From BM003 sp963699835 (GTDB lineage Bacteria; Pseudomonadota; Gammaproteobacteria; Steroidobacterales; BM003): 64,000 nucleotides of DNA. Under the pieces are notes generated by a model. That model did not search any database and was not told the DNA's origin. It worked only from the letters and a program-made list of their open reading frames with translations. This document shows, in pieces, positions 37,074-46,135 of the stretch. The stretch's first letter is position 1; every line of letters begins with the position of its first letter. Location of the stretch: assembly GCA_963699835.1 (NCBI GenBank), contig CAVOVJ010000010.1:62001-126000 (forward strand), written 5' to 3'. Both the position numbers and the translations under genes were made by a program.

Positions 37074-40000
37074 CTAGGTTTTACCTCCCGATTCGCGGGT
37101 TACCGCACCCTTGTCTTTCACCTGAGCCTCGGTTGAAGGTATCGGCAGCGGCTTTTGTTCCTGCAGGGCTCGATTGTGGCGCCGGTTCGACCGGCGCCGA
37201 TTGCGTCGGCTCCGCTGCGGCTTTTTCGGGTTGACTCACCGCCGCCGTTGCGGGGACGCGCTCGGCGGCGAGTTTGCCGCCTTTTGCACCGGTGCAGCAT
37301 TTGCGGGAGGCACCGGCGCGGCAGCAGTTTCACCGCTTGGGGTTCTCACGCGCGTTTCCACCCGGGTGGCAACGGGTTCCGCCACGGGTTTGGAAACCGG
37401 TGTAGGGTGCACCGTATTTTCCCGCGACGGTTGCGCCGGCTCGGGTTTTGTCTCCGCTTTGCGGCTTTTGCGTGGCGCAGCCGCCGCTGGTTTCGCCGGC
37501 ATCGGCGTCGCGGCGGGTTTCGTCGCATCGGCTGTCGAATGATGGGCTGTGCCGGCCGGGTCGGCTGCGGAGTTGGCGAAGGCTCGGACTCGATGCCTGC
37601 CGGCACCGTTTTACTTGTCGCTTCCGGCGGCGTTGTCCGTTTCGTGTCGTCGCCCTGGGCAGCTGCGGTTCCATGCGGACTCGGTGCAGGGCCGGTAGTG
37701 GCCTCGGCCGTGTCGCGCCCGGCGTCAGCACCGGAATCCGGTTGCCGGGTGCCCTGAGACTTGGCGACAGAGTCTTTTGCCGTGGACGAGCCGGCTGCCC
37801 GCGGAGCGAGAGATTTGTCGCCGTCGCCCGCGACCGTCGCCGCCGTATTTTCGCTTACCGCTTCGGTAACTGTTGCAGCGGTGCCGTCCTGCGCTGCTGC
37901 CGATCCGGTCTGTTCGGCGGGTTTGCGTCGTCCACCGCGCGAGCGGCGCGATCGGCGCGGTCCGCTGCGACGATCCGTTTGCGCCTGTGAGTCGTTCGCT
38001 GCATCAGGCGTGGCCTTTTGGTCGCTGCTCTGCTTGCCGTTATCCGGCTGCGCCTGGGTCGCAGAGCTTTCGGTTCGCTGCTTGCTGCCGCCACGCTTGC
38101 CACGGCGGCTGCGGCGGGGCCGGGGCGGCTTCGACTCGCCGCCATTGCCATTTTCCGTTTGTGCTCCCGCTTCCTGGCGGGTTGCGGTCTCGGCGACATC
38201 CTTCTTGTTCTCAGTGCCAGCAGCGGCCTTGCGGGCCGGTTTCTTGCGTCGCGAGTCGGTACGAGAGGTCCGTTGGCTCTTGCCGCGATCCGCGCTCCTG
38301 TTCCGGTTTTGATCGGAGCTCTTACGCCGGGCGCGCGTCGCCGGCTGCTCATTTTCCGGTGCGGTTTTGCTGGCCCCAGATCCCGTCAGTGATTGCCAGA
38401 TCTTGCGCAGCCATGCGCCAAATCCACCGTTCTCCGTGGGAGTCTCGGGTTTGGGCGGTGGCGAAGGGGCCGGACGATCAGGAACGAGACTCGCCACTGC
38501 TGGCTGCTCGACGACGGGTTTGGGTGCAGGCATGCCCGAAACGTCTTCGTCTTCGTCGGTCTCAGTGGGAAGCTGGTAACTGACCGCGCTGAACTCCGGC
38601 AGTTCCGCCTCGTCGTCGCGGACCCGGCGAATCGAATAATTCGGAGTTTCGAGCTGGGGATTTGCCACCAGCCTCAGGCTGACACTGCTGGCGACCTCTA
38701 TATTGTTGACCCACTCGCGTTTTTCATTGAGCAGATAGGTTGCAACGTCAACCGGGAGCTGTGCGACGACCATCGCAGTGCGCTCCTTGCGCGCCTCCTC
38801 GCCGAGCAGGCGCAATACCGCGAGAGACAACGACTCGACATCGCGGATTACACCGAAACCGCTGCAGCGCGGACACACGATGTGACTGGATTCGCCGAGA
38901 GACGGACGCAGGCGCTGGCGCGACATTTCGAGCAGCCCGAATCGGGAGATACGTCCGATTTGCACCCGCGCGCGGTCCATGCGCACCGATTCGCGCAGGC
39001 GGTTTTCCACCTCTCGCTGATTTCGTTGCGGGCCCATGTCGATAAAGTCGATGACGATGAGCCCACCAATATCGCGGATGCGCAACTGGCGGGCAATTTC
39101 CTCGGCTGCCTCGAGATTTGTATTGAAGGCGGTCGCTTCGATGTCGTCGGCTTTCGTTGCGCGCGCGGAGTTAATGTCGATGGAGACCAGCGCTTCGGTG
39201 TGGTCGATAACGATGCTGCCGCCCGAAGGCAGGCTGACGCTGTGACTGAAGGCCGACTGAATCTGGCTCTCGATCTGATACCGGGTAAAGAGCGGTACTT
39301 CTTCCGCGTAGCGTTTGATTTTGCGTTCGTTATGCGGCATGACCCGCTCAACGAATTCCCGTGCCTGGTCATATACTGATTCGTCGTCGATGAGGATTTC
39401 CCCGACATCGGCGCTCAGATAGTCGCGCAGCGCACGGATGATCGCATTGCTTTCCTGGTAAATCAGCGAGGGTGACGGACCCTGGACCGCGGCAATCTTG
39501 ACGGCTTCCCATACTTTGAGCAGGTAATCCAGGTCCCACTGCAACTCTTCCGGGCTGCGGCCGACACCTGCGGTGCGCACGATGACTCCCATGCCATCCG
39601 GCAGCTCGAGGGCCGCCAGGGAATCGCGCACGAGGTCCCGGTCAGGGCCGGTGATGCGCCGAGACACGCCACCAGCGCGCGGATTGTTGGGCATCAGAAC
39701 CAGGAAGCGTCCGGCGAGGCTGATAAACGTCGTCAGCGCAGCGCCCTTCGTGCCACGTTCTTCTTTTTCGACCTGGATGACGATGTCCTGGCCTTCTTTC
39801 AGAACGTCGCGGATATTGACCTTGCCGCCGGATTCGGGCCGGTTTACGAAATATTCGGGCGAAATTTCCTTCAGCGGCAAGAAGCCGTGGCGCTCTGAAC
39901 CGAATTCGACAAATGCAGCCTCCAGGCTGGGTTCAAGGCGGGTTATCTTTCCCTTATAAATATTGGCCTTTTTTTGCTCTCGGCCGGGCGCTTCAATATC

Positions 40001-40081
40001 CAGGTCATAAAGTTTCTGACCATCGACGATTGCAACCCGCAGTTCTTCCTGCTGGGTTGCGTTTACCAACATTCTCTTCAT
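37074..40081 (-). CDS. rne: Ribonuclease E (C-terminal region frameshifted here)
   Basis: Main endoribonuclease and degradosome scaffold. The catalytic half is clean: S1 domain (NIYKGKITRLEPSLEAAFVEF), RNase H-like and DNase I-like segments with catalytic Asp in VSIDINSARAT and FIDM, and the zinc-link CPRCSGFG. The Lys/Arg/Ala/Pro-rich scaffold half is open in the first frame to about 37540; then three shifts (about 37540, 37270 and 37160) are needed to follow the compositionally matching frames to a final VKDKGAVTRESGGKT and TAG at 37076-37074. The first frame alone would end at 37346 with an Arg-rich out-of-frame tail. The joined length, about 1,000 residues, is normal. Confidence 0.92.
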
Positions 40082-40282
40082 CGGCCCCTTCTCGCATGGC
40101 GATGCGCGGGGCTACATACCTTGGTGCCGAACCGAACCCGTGATTATCCGGGAGCCGCGTCAACGCGACCGGGCACGGGCCATGCGCAGAAACCGGATGC
40201 ACAAATGCACCAGGCGCTGCTGACAGATTGCCAACGAAAACTCGCGGCATGCCATTCGCCTCAAATTGGCGTTGGCGCTGTT

Positions 40283-40307
40283 CCGCAAGCGCTTTCAGCG
40301 CTTGCGG
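40283..40307 (-). promoter_or_regulatory. Perfect 10-bp hairpin in the rne leader
   Basis: CCGCAAGCGC (40283-40292) and GCGCTTGCGG (40298-40307) form a perfect 10-bp stem with a 5-base loop, about 200 bases upstream of the rne start. In an rne transcript starting further upstream it would sit in the 5' untranslated region. In E. coli, stem-loops there recruit RNase E to its own mRNA. Assignment as such an element is inference. Confidence 0.5.
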
Positions 40308-40440
40308 TTTCCAAGACTGCAGCCAACCGCAGCCCGAAATTCGGGCTGGTGACAAACCTTGCGGTTCCGCCTTGATATCGGGGAACCGCCCCAAAAAATT
40401 TTGCTGACGGCGTGGGTCGGCAGTTTGATGAATACTCGCG

Positions 40441-40470
40441 TTGCGCCCGACGCCGCTGCGATACTATAAC
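40441..40470 (+). promoter_or_regulatory. Possible rluC promoter
   Basis: TTGCGC (40441-40446) and TATAAC (40465-40470) are spaced by 18 bases, with the rluC ATG 26 bases after the -10. The -35 is weak and the spacing slightly long, so this is a modest candidate. Confidence 0.35.
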
Positions 40471-40496
40471 AACAGCCGCGTGAACCAGCAACGAAA

Positions 40497-41483
40497 ATGA
40501 CCGCTAAGCCTTTGAAAAATCGTAAAGACTCCCCGAAGGTCAGTTATCACCGAATCAGCGAGGAGGAGGCGGGCCAGCGCCTGGATAATTTTCTCCTGCG
40601 GGTGTTGAAGGGTGTGCCCAAGACCCGAATTTACCGCGCGATCCGGCGTGGCGAGGTACGGGTCGACGGCGGAAGGGCGGCGGCTTCACGCAAACTCACT
40701 GCCGGAGAATCGATAAGGCTGCCGCCGTTACGGAGAGCCGGGGACGAGACACCGCGTTCGCCCGACGCGGCCAGGAAGGCCATTCTCGGGCAGATTGTTT
40801 TCGAGGACGAGCGTTTGCTGGCCATCAACAAGCCGGCGGGAATGGCAGCGCATGGCGGCAGCGGTGTGAGTTTTGGCGCAATCGAGCTGATGCGCCAGGC
40901 ACGTCCCGATCTTGCGTATCTCGAACTCGTCCATCGTCTCGACCGGGACACCAGTGGCTGTCTGTTGTTTGCCAAGCGCCGTAGCGCTTTGCGCGCCGTG
41001 CATGAACGACTGCGGGAGAATTCGGTCGAAAAACGTTACCTTGCATTGCTGGCGGGCCGGCTCAGACCTGGAAGCAGCCGGGTAGATGCCGCGCTGGTGA
41101 CAAATCTGCGGCGTAGCGGCGAGCGCATGGTCATGGTGGAGCCTGAAACCGGCAAGCGCTCGGTATCGACGTTCAAATCCGTCCAGGCGTTTTCACGGGC
41201 AACCCTGGCCGAGGTCGGGATCGAAACAGGCAGGACCCATCAGATTCGGGTCCATGCAGCGCATTTGGGACATCCTGTCGTCGGTGATGAGAAATACGGC
41301 GACCGTGAGGTCAACCGGGCTTTCCGCAAGCTGGGATTGAAGCGTATGTTTCTGCATGCGCAGTCGCTTTCGTTCGAACAGCCGGGCGGAGATGAGCTGG
41401 TGCATATTGCCGCGCCGCTGCCAGCCGGGTTGCGCGAGTTGCTGGATCGTCTGGAAGCGGACGATTGTGGCCAGTCACGGTAA
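40497..41483 (+). CDS. rluC: 23S rRNA pseudouridine synthase RluC
   Basis: Forms pseudouridines in 23S rRNA. 328 residues: an N-terminal S4 domain (RLDNFLLRVLKGVPKTRIYR, RRGEVRVDGGRA), then the RluA-type catalytic domain with VHRLDRDTSGCLLFAK carrying the catalytic Asp, and GRTHQIRVHAAHLGHPVVGDEKYG. Placement next to rne supports RluC rather than RluD. Its 3' end overlaps the convergent maf gene by nine bases. Confidence 0.93.
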   Translation: MTAKPLKNRKDSPKVSYHRISEEEAGQRLDNFLLRVLKGVPKTRIYRAIRRGEVRVDGGRAAASRKLTAGESIRLPPLRRAGDETPRSPDAARKAILGQIVFEDERLLAINKPAGMAAHGGSGVSFGAIELMRQARPDLAYLELVHRLDRDTSGCLLFAKRRSALRAVHERLRENSVEKRYLALLAGRLRPGSSRVDAALVTNLRRSGERMVMVEPETGKRSVSTFKSVQAFSRATLAEVGIETGRTHQIRVHAAHLGHPVVGDEKYGDREVNRAFRKLGLKRMFLHAQSLSFEQPGGDELVHIAAPLPAGLRELLDRLEADDCGQSR

Positions 41484-42080
41484 GCGAAAGCCGCTGTCGC
41501 GTAGTGCGCGCGACAACCATATCAACGGTAACCCTATCAGCCCGGTCGGGTCGTGGCTGACGATTTTGTCGAACAGGGTAATGCCGAGCGCCTCGGCCTT
41601 GAATCCACCGGCACAGTCCAGCGCCGGTTCGCGGGCGACATAGCGGGAGATTTCATCGTCGCGGAGTTGGCGAAAGAACACGTCTGTTTCGTCAACGTGT
41701 TGTTTTTCATGGAGTGGCGCGGGATTCCAGACGTACACCGCGGTATAGAAACGGACCTGGCTACCGGCGCAGAGTCGCAGCTGTTGCGCCGCTGCATCGG
41801 GATGGAGCGGTTTTCCGAGTACTGTGTCTTCGACACTGGCAACCTGGTCGGCGCCAATGATTGTGGCGGCGGGATACTGGACCGCTAGTTTGTCGGCCTT
41901 TTGCCGGGCCAGCCGCGACGCCAGGTCGCGTGGTGTCTCGCCGGCGAGCGCAGCCTCGTCGATGTCCGCGGATGCCTGGACAAATTCCAGCCCAAGGCGC
42001 CGCAACAGACCGGCGCGATAGCTGGAGCTCGATGCCAGGACCAATGGCCGCGCTGTGGTGGACGCGAATGTGGTCACTCG
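41475..42080 (-). CDS. maf: Maf-family nucleoside triphosphate pyrophosphatase
   Basis: House-cleaning hydrolase of modified nucleotides; the 7-methyl-GTP-specific YceF type is most likely given the rne/rluC/yceD neighbourhood. It shows LVLASSSSYRAGLLRRLG, DIDEAALAGETP, ARQKADKLA, IIGADQVASVE and GKPLHPDAAAQQL. The start GTG 42080 has AGGGA seven bases upstream and gives 201 residues, right for the family; the frame is open upstream for another 110 codons without similarity. Confidence 0.92.
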   Translation of the reverse strand, partial: RVTTFASTTARPLVLASSSSYRAGLLRRLGLEFVQASADIDEAALAGETPRDLASRLARQKADKLAVQYPAATIIGADQVASVEDTVLGKPLHPDAAAQQLRLCAGSQVRFYTAVYVWNPAPLHEKQHVDETDVFFRQLRDDEISRYVAREPALDCAGGFKAEALGITLFDKIVSHDPTGLIGLPLIWLSRALRDSGFRLP

Positions 42081-42187
42081 ATGTCCCTGCTGTGAATGCG
42101 GTCGCGCAATTGTACGCATGTAAGGTAAGACATGGGCAAGCGCGGTTATCCATTTACCAATCAATGGCTTGGCGGTCTCTATCGGCT

Positions 42188-42216
42188 TTGACCCGTTTCT
42201 GGCAAACGGATATAAT
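42188..42216 (+). promoter_or_regulatory. Near-consensus sigma-70 promoter upstream of yceD
   Basis: TTGACC (42188-42193), a 17-base spacer and a perfect TATAAT (42211-42216). Transcription should start near 42223, only about three bases before the yceD ATG at 42226, predicting a leaderless or nearly leaderless mRNA for yceD-rpmF-plsX-fabH. Confidence 0.7.
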
Positions 42217-42225
42217 TGATCGCTT

Positions 42226-42786
42226 ATGTCGGGAACTCTCACCGAGCCTGTCCGGATTTTCGAGCTTGCCGCCACGGGCTTTGCGGTTGATGAGACGCTC
42301 GGCATCCCGGAATTGCCCAGACTGGCAGCAGTCCTCGCGCCGGAGTGTGCCGAGAATGGTACTGCGCAGGTTGTATTGACGGTGTCGCAGGCGGCGGAGT
42401 CGATAGCCGTCAAGGGTCGGGTCGAGACGCAGCTTGCATTGCAATGTCAGCGGTGTCTACGCCCGATGGAGTATCCGATAGAGCACGATTTTGCATGGAT
42501 GCTGAGCGAGTCTGGCGCGCAGGTGGCCACGCCAGCGTCTGATTTTGAGCCGATTCTGCTCGGGGATTGCCGCGCCGAGGGTATTGCCAGAGGAGAGGGC
42601 AGGGATACGACGCTGAAGTTTGCGCCGTTGATCGAAGATGAATTGATGCTTCAGGTGCCGTTTGCGCCGATGCACGAAGACGCCGCTTGCAAGGCAACCA
42701 CGGGTAGTTTTTTGGCCGCTTCCACCGATCGCGAGTCGGCGCATCCGTTTGCTGCGCTGGCCGCGCTGAAGAAGAAGCGCGACTGA
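42226..42786 (+). CDS. yceD: YceD/DUF177 family protein
   Basis: A 186-residue protein of the DUF177 family, implicated in 23S rRNA accumulation in E. coli and plants. It carries the paired cysteines in LQCQRCLRPMEYPIEHDF, the EDELMLQVPFAPMHED block and the C-terminal HPFAALAALKKKRD tail that is typical. No Shine-Dalgarno is visible before ATG 42226, in keeping with the promoter lying nine bases upstream. rpmF follows after 46 bases, the universal arrangement. Confidence 0.93.
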   Translation: MSGTLTEPVRIFELAATGFAVDETLGIPELPRLAAVLAPECAENGTAQVVLTVSQAAESIAVKGRVETQLALQCQRCLRPMEYPIEHDFAWMLSESGAQVATPASDFEPILLGDCRAEGIARGEGRDTTLKFAPLIEDELMLQVPFAPMHEDAACKATTGSFLAASTDRESAHPFAALAALKKKRD

Positions 42787-42832
42787 TTTTTTTGCCCAGT
42801 CGATTTTTGGAAAATTTTTGGAGTACAGCACG

Positions 42833-43024
42833 ATGGCCGTTCAGAAAAACAGGAAATCTTCGTCGAAGCGGGATATGCGCCGTGCGCATGACAGCCTCGG
42901 CAAACCGGCGCTTTCGATTGAGCCGACCAGTGGTGAGACGCACCGTCGTCACCACGTCAGCCCGGATGGCTATTATCGTGGCCGACAAGTGATCAAGCCC
43001 GTCAGCGAAGAAGAAATCGAATAA
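42833..43024 (+). CDS. rpmF: 50S ribosomal protein L32
   Basis: 63 residues beginning MAVQKNRKSSSKRDMRRAHD, the L32 signature. The zinc cysteines of some L32 proteins are absent, as in most gammaproteobacteria. ATG 42833 follows a GGAG ribosome site. Part of the yceD-rpmF-plsX-fabH run linking ribosome and lipid synthesis. Confidence 0.97.
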   Translation: MAVQKNRKSSSKRDMRRAHDSLGKPALSIEPTSGETHRRHHVSPDGYYRGRQVIKPVSEEEIE

Positions 43025-43089
43025 CTCTGCTTGCCGGCGTTTTATAGCGGGCGCCGCATGGTGAAAGATAAGCGCAAGCCGAGGGCGAG

Positions 43090-44091
43090 ATGCTGACCAC
43101 GATCGCCGTTGATGCGATGAGTGGCGACCATGGCGCTCGTATCTGCGTTCCCGCATGTCTCCGATTTCTGCATGAGCACGGCGATTCGCGCCTGCTGCTA
43201 GTCGGCGACGAGCCGCTTTTGCACCGTCTGGCATCGGCACGATCCGGGAGCGAGTCGCGGTTTGCCATCGTTCATGCGTCGCAGGTCGTGACCATGGATG
43301 ACAGTGCGCGGGATGCGGTTCGGCACAAGAAAGACTCGTCCATGCGCGTCGCAATCGACCTGGTGAAGAGGGGCGATGCGAATGCATGCGTCAGCGCTGG
43401 AAACACCGGCGCGCTGATGGCGACTGCGCGGTTTGTCCTGAAGACGCTACCCGGTATCGATCGGCCGGCGATCATCTCTGCGATACCGGCGGTCGGTGGC
43501 CACACCCACATGCTGGATCTTGGCGCCAATGCTCGCTGCACGGCGGAGCAGCTGTTTCAGTTTGCATTGATGGGGTCGATCACCGCGCAGGAAGTGCATC
43601 GACTGCAGCGACCGCGTGTCGGTCTCCTGAATATTGGCGAGGAGGAAATAAAGGGACACGAAATAGTGCAGGAGGCTGCGGCATTGTTGCTCGCGAGCGG
43701 TCTCAACTATGTCGGCTTTGTCGAGGGCGACGATATATTCCACGGTGATGTGGATGTCGTCGTGACCGATGGTTTCACCGGCAATGTTGCGCTCAAGACG
43801 ATGGAGGGCGTGGCGAAGATGATTGCGCAACTGACCCGTGAGGAGTTCACGCGTTCCCCCTTCACCCGCCTGCAGGGCCTGGCGGCAATGTCGGCGCTAA
43901 AGGCCCTCAAGGCGCGGCTCGATCCGCGGCGTTACAATGGCGCAAGTCTGGTCGGGCTAAATGGCGTTGTAGTAAAGAGTCATGGTGGCGCCGACGAGGT
44001 CGCGTTTTGTAACGCGCTGGATATGGCGCGGCTGGAGGCGCACACGGATTTGCCGGCGCGCATAAGCAAACTTCTGCAAGAGCAGCCATAG
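43090..44091 (+). CDS. plsX: Phosphate acyltransferase PlsX
   Basis: Makes acyl-phosphate from acyl-ACP for phospholipid synthesis. 333 residues with TIAVDAMSGDHG at the N-terminus, SAGNTGALMA, MLDLGAN, NIGEEEIKG and VEGDDIFHGDVDVVVTDGFTGNVALKTMEG, all diagnostic. The final base of its stop is the first base of the fabH GTG. Confidence 0.97.
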   Translation: MLTTIAVDAMSGDHGARICVPACLRFLHEHGDSRLLLVGDEPLLHRLASARSGSESRFAIVHASQVVTMDDSARDAVRHKKDSSMRVAIDLVKRGDANACVSAGNTGALMATARFVLKTLPGIDRPAIISAIPAVGGHTHMLDLGANARCTAEQLFQFALMGSITAQEVHRLQRPRVGLLNIGEEEIKGHEIVQEAAALLLASGLNYVGFVEGDDIFHGDVDVVVTDGFTGNVALKTMEGVAKMIAQLTREEFTRSPFTRLQGLAAMSALKALKARLDPRRYNGASLVGLNGVVVKSHGGADEVAFCNALDMARLEAHTDLPARISKLLQEQP

Positions 44092-45059
44092 TGATTTACT
44101 CAAAAATCAGCGGTACCGGACGATGTCTTCCCGATAATCTGGTCACCAATGCCGACCTCGAGAAAATGGTCGATACCACTGACGAGTGGATCAGGAGTCG
44201 CACTGGCATTGAGCGTCGGCATATCGCGGCCGACGGCGAGACGACCTCGGACCTGTGTGTCGGTGCGGCCAGGCAGGCGATAGAGGCGGCCGGGATCAGC
44301 CCGGAGGACATTGATTTCATCGCGGTCGGGACGACGACGCCGGACCAGGTTTTCCCGAATGTCGGATGCCTGGTTCAGGAGAAGCTCGGCATTGGAGGTT
44401 GTCCGGCTTTCAGCCTGGAAACCGCCTGCAGTGGCTTCATTTATGCGCTGGGTGTCGCCGACAAGTTTGTTCAGACAGGCTCTGCGAAATGCGCGCTCGT
44501 AATCGGTGCGGAGACATTGTCTAGAATGGTCGACTGGTCTGACCGCGGCACCTGCGTGTTGTTCGGCGACGGAGCAGGCGCGGTCATTATTGAGCCGTCC
44601 GATGAGCCCGGAATCGTTTCCACCCACCTCCACGCCGATGGGCAATACAAGGATTTGCTGTTTTTCCCGAGTGGTGTATCACGCGGTTTTGCCTCCTGGA
44701 AAGAGGGCGGCGATTTCATTCAGATGCGTGGCAACGAAGTATTCAAGGTTGCGGTCACCAAGCTGGGCGAAATCGTCGAGGAAACCCTGGCGGCCAACGG
44801 CCTGGAGAAATCGGACATCGACTGGCTGATACCGCATCAGGCAAATATCAGGATTATCAAAGCCACCGCGAAGAAACTCGATATGCCGATGGAGAGGGTC
44901 ATCCTCACCGTCCAGGACCACGGCAACACCTCGGCGGCCTCGGTACCGATGGCATTGGATGTGGCAGTACGAGACGGGCGAATCAAGCGTGGAGACATGC
45001 TCTTGCTCGAGGCTTTCGGGGGTGGATTTACCTGGGGGTCCGCACTGATCAGGTATTAG
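44091..45059 (+). CDS. fabH: 3-oxoacyl-[ACP] synthase III
   Basis: Initiates fatty acid synthesis by condensing acetyl-CoA with malonyl-ACP. 322 residues with catalytic Cys in LETACSGFIYAL (about 113), His in IPHQANIRI and Asn in HGNTSAASVP, plus the usual SRTGIERRHIA start region. GTG 44091 overlaps the plsX stop by one base. In most gammaproteobacteria fabD-fabG-acpP follow; here the cluster ends. Confidence 0.97.
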   Translation: MIYSKISGTGRCLPDNLVTNADLEKMVDTTDEWIRSRTGIERRHIAADGETTSDLCVGAARQAIEAAGISPEDIDFIAVGTTTPDQVFPNVGCLVQEKLGIGGCPAFSLETACSGFIYALGVADKFVQTGSAKCALVIGAETLSRMVDWSDRGTCVLFGDGAGAVIIEPSDEPGIVSTHLHADGQYKDLLFFPSGVSRGFASWKEGGDFIQMRGNEVFKVAVTKLGEIVEETLAANGLEKSDIDWLIPHQANIRIIKATAKKLDMPMERVILTVQDHGNTSAASVPMALDVAVRDGRIKRGDMLLLEAFGGGFTWGSALIRY

Positions 45060-45076
45060 ATCGGGCTGTCCCCGGG

Positions 45077-45103
45077 CCTGGCCGCCGTCAGATTCCGGCC
45101 AGG
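45077..45103. terminator. GC-rich hairpin between fabH and the 70-aa gene
   Basis: CCTGGCCG (45077-45084) pairs perfectly with CGGCCAGG (45096-45103) across an 11-base loop, in the 62-base gap between the convergent fabH and small-gene stops. There is no T-run, so the terminator role is inferred from position. Confidence 0.4.
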
Positions 45104-45121
45104 ACCGGACCGGTCACCGGG

Positions 45122-45334
45122 TCAGGTGCCGCCGCGCGCGGTATGAATACGGGAGCGCCAGATTTCAAATGCATCCCAGGCCTGGACGGAACCTGTAACG
45201 CTGACATCCTGCCGCAGTGCCGGTACGCCACTATGCGCATCGGTTGATCTGTTCAATTTTGTTGCCTGGGATCCGGATGGGGTAGACACGTCGCTCAGCC
45301 CTGTTTCCGTTCCTCGGATTATTTTTGCTTCCAT
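45122..45334 (-). CDS. Small orphan protein, unknown function
   Basis: 70 residues, starting MEAKIIRGTETGLSD and ending RSRIHTARGGT, hydrophilic, Ser/Thr/Ala-rich, with a single Trp pair in AWDAFEIWRS and no signal peptide or cysteine. I do not recognise a family. Reality is supported by a GGAGGAGA ribosome site and a near-consensus promoter directly upstream (listed). It occupies the place where fabD would normally follow fabH, on the opposite strand. Confidence 0.6.
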   Translation of the reverse strand: MEAKIIRGTETGLSDVSTPSGSQATKLNRSTDAHSGVPALRQDVSVTGSVQAWDAFEIWRSRIHTARGGT

Positions 45335-45358
45335 TGCTTCTCCTCCGTGGAACATTAA

Positions 45359-45387
45359 CTTATAGCTCTTTATGCGAGTCATTTCAA
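45359..45387 (-). promoter_or_regulatory. Near-consensus sigma-70 promoter for the 70-aa gene
   Basis: On the minus strand, TTGAAA (45387-45382), a 17-base spacer and TATAAG (45364-45359). Predicted start near 45352, giving an 18-base leader containing GGAGGAGA before the ATG at 45334. Confidence 0.65.
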
Positions 45388-45472
45388 GAAAAGCGGTGGC
45401 GCCTGGCACGGTTGCCCGAGCGCCAATCGCATCGTTCCGGCGAACAAGCGGGCGCGCCCCAGGCAGCAGGGA

Positions 45473-46015
45473 TCAGAAAAGCCGGTTCTCGCCGGACCTG
45501 TCATTGTCGATACGCCGGTACATGCGCTGGTAGAGCTGAGATCGGCGTTGCTTCAGCCGGCGAGCCCGGGTTTCAAGATCGCGGCCAACTTTGTGGCGCT
45601 TGAAATAGGCCTCGCGGTAGCTGCAGAAATCCGCATAGGCTTCCCGCTGATGGCGCAGATCGCGCAGCAGTAACTCGACCATGATTGCGTCGTCGAGGTA
45701 GCCGAGCCCCGGCACGTCGTCCGGGATCAGGTCGTTTGGATCTGACAGATACGCTAGTACCGCAAGTACGTCCTCGCGTTCCAGTCGCGGTAGCGACCAG
45801 TCCTCGTCCAGCGCCATATCGACCAGCAATTCCAGTTGAGTGGCACGACTGGAAACGAATTCCGGCACGTTTTGCCGGCGCAACGCACTCAGCGCTTCGC
45901 GTGCTCCGGCGATAACCTCATCGATATCCATGCGCTTGACGGTCTTTCTGATTGCGCGCATTTCCCTGCGCAGATGGGCAATGTCCTTTTCGCCGATTTC
46001 TATTGATATCTTCAT
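45473..46015 (-). CDS. YkvA/DUF1232 domain protein
   Basis: 180 residues. The central LSDPNDLIPDDVPGLGYLDDAIMV (about 105-128) is the hallmark of the YkvA (DUF1232) family, small helical proteins of unknown function, usually with a membrane helix that is not evident here. The N-terminal half is charged and helical; the C-terminal tail is basic. ATG 46015 begins the conserved-looking part; an open frame extends 24 codons further. Confidence 0.75.
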   Translation of the reverse strand: MKISIEIGEKDIAHLRREMRAIRKTVKRMDIDEVIAGAREALSALRRQNVPEFVSSRATQLELLVDMALDEDWSLPRLEREDVLAVLAYLSDPNDLIPDDVPGLGYLDDAIMVELLLRDLRHQREAYADFCSYREAYFKRHKVGRDLETRARRLKQRRSQLYQRMYRRIDNDRSGENRLF

Positions 46016-46135
46016 TGTGCCAGGAGTCCGTTGCCTGAGGCCTGTTCGATTTGTAGTGCTGTCCGCGGCTGTGTTATTCGTCTGCAATATTGCGAAGCCG
46101 CCGGGTCATGCACCCCAACATAATAGACCAGAGTC

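Larger units (their letters stand above)
40082..40496. other. Divergent rne/rluC intergenic region
   Basis: A 415-base stretch between divergent rne and rluC. Open frames here have no recognisable domains and run through both neighbours' leaders. It contains a strong hairpin on the rne side and a possible rluC promoter (both listed separately). A ribosome site AGAAGGGG precedes the rne ATG. Long rne leaders mediate feedback control in E. coli, so the length is unsurprising. Confidence 0.7.

Noticed and set aside
38393..39379. 328-codon open frame opposite rne
   Set aside because: Antisense shadow of a highly conserved gene in GC-rich DNA; no domain is recognisable.
45060..45121. Classical intrinsic terminator after fabH
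   Set aside because: The hairpin is present but no T-run follows in either direction, so it is listed only as a low-confidence hairpin.
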